A stretch of 5,875 nt of DNA from Acidobacteriota bacterium (GTDB lineage: Bacteria > Acidobacteriota > Vicinamibacteria > Vicinamibacterales > JAFNAJ01): the NCBI GenBank assembly GCA_017860085.1, contig JAFNAJ010000180.1, positions 1 through 5,875 on the forward strand, written 5' to 3'. Positions 4,818-5,875 of the stretch are shown in pieces (within the stretch, counting starts at the first letter, position 1; the number at the start of each line of letters is the position of its first letter). Both the position numbers and the translations under genes were made by a program. The notes beneath the pieces were generated by a model. That model did not search any database and was not told the DNA's origin. It saw only the letters and a list, made by a program, of their open reading frames with translations.

Positions 4818-5875
4818 TCAGTGCTTCAGCAGGCGCCCCAGCCCCTTCTTCACCTCGTCCTCCGCCGCGTTCCTGATCGCGCGCCCCGCGGCGGCGGCCA
4901 GGTCGATCGACACCTTCGGGGAGGCGAGGCTCCCGGTGATGGTCGCCGGCACCACGACTCGCGAGCCGTCGTGGGCGTACTTCTGGAGGTCGCGTCCTGC
5001 CTGCGACGACAGCGCCTCGGAGAGCAACAAGTCCGCCTTCAGGTCGACGACAGCACCTGCAACACGCAGCGTCCCGCGTCCTTTCATGTCGAGGTCGCGT
5101 GAGGACATCGAGAGGTCGTCGGACCGCAACAAGCCGCCCGACAGCGCGAAGGTTCCCCCCAGGGTCGAGAACGCACTGCTCCGCTCGGTGGCCTTCCCGG
5201 GGTCGGGCTTGCCGAAGGCCAGAATCACGGGACCGACCAGGTCCAGGCCTGGCATGCTGCCGTCCTTGATGGTGAGCGTTGCCCGGCCGTTCGCGGTTCG
5301 GAAGACGATGTCCGGCGCGCCGCCCGCCGCCCGCAGCTCCAGCCGGCCATCAAGCCGGCCGGTCATCACGCCCGACGAGCCGGCAAAGGCGGCCGCCTTC
5401 GCCACGTCGATGGCCTCGACTGTCGCGGCGAGCGTCATCTCCGAGGGCTCGCGGTCCGTGTCCACACCGAGGCGCCCCGCGAGCGTGCCGTCGAACAATC
5501 CGACGCTGAAGGGCTCCAGCGCCAGGCCGTCACGCGTGACCGCCAGCGTCGTCGTGAGGTTGGCGAAATCGATGCCCAGCAGGCGGCCCTTCGGCGACTT
5601 GATCTCCATGCGCAGATCGATCGGCGACGACGTGGCCGGCACGGCGGCGGGCGCGGTCGCGCCGCCGGAGGTGGAACCGGTGACGCCCGACGCGATCGTC
5701 AACAGCTCGTCGAGGTCGAGCGGGTCGCCGGTGACGGTGAACGAACTCTTGCGCGCGGCGAGGCTCGTGACCTCGCCGGTGCCATCGAGCGACGTGCGGT
5801 CCGAGCGCAGCCGCACCCTGGACACGACCAGCCGGTCACCCGACAGAGACGACTCCAGGTCCAGCTTCAGGTGGG
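4818..5875 (-). CDS. AsmA-family envelope protein, C-terminal fragment
   Basis: The reading frame is open through the right edge, so the 351 visible residues are the C-terminal part of a larger protein (family members usually have 600 residues or more). AsmA/TamB/YhdP-type proteins are anchored in the inner membrane and form long beta-rich grooves across the periplasm, linked to phospholipid transport and outer-membrane integrity. Seen: alternating short beta-strand repeats such as FDGTLAGRLGVD, GVMTGRLDGRLELRA and RATLTIKDGSMPGLDLVGP, a segment TLRVAGAVVDLKADLLLSE, and the typical end VVVPATITGSLASPKVSID followed by a charged helix and LLKH. A low-complexity Ala/Thr/Ser/Pro/Gly linker (visible residues about 61-84) separates two beta-rich blocks. 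A GTG at 5825 falls inside continuous coding sequence and is not the real start. It is transcribed towards the exported kinase-like gene, 174 bp downstream. Confidence 0.88.
   Translation of the reverse strand, partial: HLKLDLESSLSGDRLVVSRVRLRSDRTSLDGTGEVTSLAARKSSFTVTGDPLDLDELLTIASGVTGSTSGGATAPAAVPATSSPIDLRMEIKSPKGRLLGIDFANLTTTLAVTRDGLALEPFSVGLFDGTLAGRLGVDTDREPSEMTLAATVEAIDVAKAAAFAGSSGVMTGRLDGRLELRAAGGAPDIVFRTANGRATLTIKDGSMPGLDLVGPVILAFGKPDPGKATERSSAFSTLGGTFALSGGLLRSDDLSMSSRDLDMKGRGTLRVAGAVVDLKADLLLSEALSSQAGRDLQKYAHDGSRVVVPATITGSLASPKVSIDLAAAAGRAIRNAAEDEVKKGLGRLLKH

Noticed and set aside
3837..5102. 421-residue plus-strand reading frame
   Set aside because: GC-rich antisense shadow across two minus-strand genes and the intergenic region between them; His/Arg-rich composition, no recognisable domain.
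1..5875. CRISPR array, insertion sequence, phage or defence cassette
   Set aside because: No regularly spaced repeats, transposase, terminal inverted repeats or recognisable defence or phage gene is seen on either strand.

Overview
The window is GC-rich (roughly two thirds G+C by eye) bacterial chromosomal DNA, densely coding and almost entirely on the minus strand. The strong Shine-Dalgarno before a GTG start, the tRNA with an encoded CCA end, the exported AsmA-type protein and the large hybrid sensor kinase point to a Gram-negative (diderm) bacterium. The overall style resembles a soil Acidobacteriota genome, but that placement is an inference from general appearance and could be wrong.

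Layout, left to right. (1) 1-642, minus: a short-chain dehydrogenase/reductase (SDR), cut by the left edge so its C-terminus is missing. (2) 664-3015, minus: a 783-residue membrane hybrid histidine kinase (membrane segments, two PAS domains, HisKA, HATPase, degenerate receiver). Its stop lies 21 bp before the SDR start, so the two are probably co-transcribed, kinase first. (3) 3016-3205: a 190-bp intergenic region with outward-facing promoters, a weak candidate for the kinase and a clearer -10 for the tRNA. (4) 3206-3282, plus: tRNA-Arg(UCU), the only plus-strand gene. (5) 3309-4643, minus: an exported 444-residue protein with no obvious named family. Its motifs match the HipA / PI3-4-kinase / Fam20-like atypical kinase fold. 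It converges on the tRNA with a 26-bp gap. (6) 4644-4817: a 174-bp non-coding region with a cluster of four CGATCCC repeats and a small palindrome just upstream of the exported protein. (7) 4818-5875, minus: the C-terminal part of an AsmA-family envelope protein, running off the right edge.

Functional picture. The right half holds two envelope-directed proteins in the same orientation, an AsmA-like membrane/periplasmic protein followed by the predicted exported kinase-like protein. The left half holds a sensory kinase coupled to an oxidoreductase. No mobile element, CRISPR array, prophage or defence cassette was seen. The best candidate for undescribed biology is the exported kinase-like protein with its repeat-bearing leader. 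The kinase's receiver, which has lost one acidic-pocket residue, is second.
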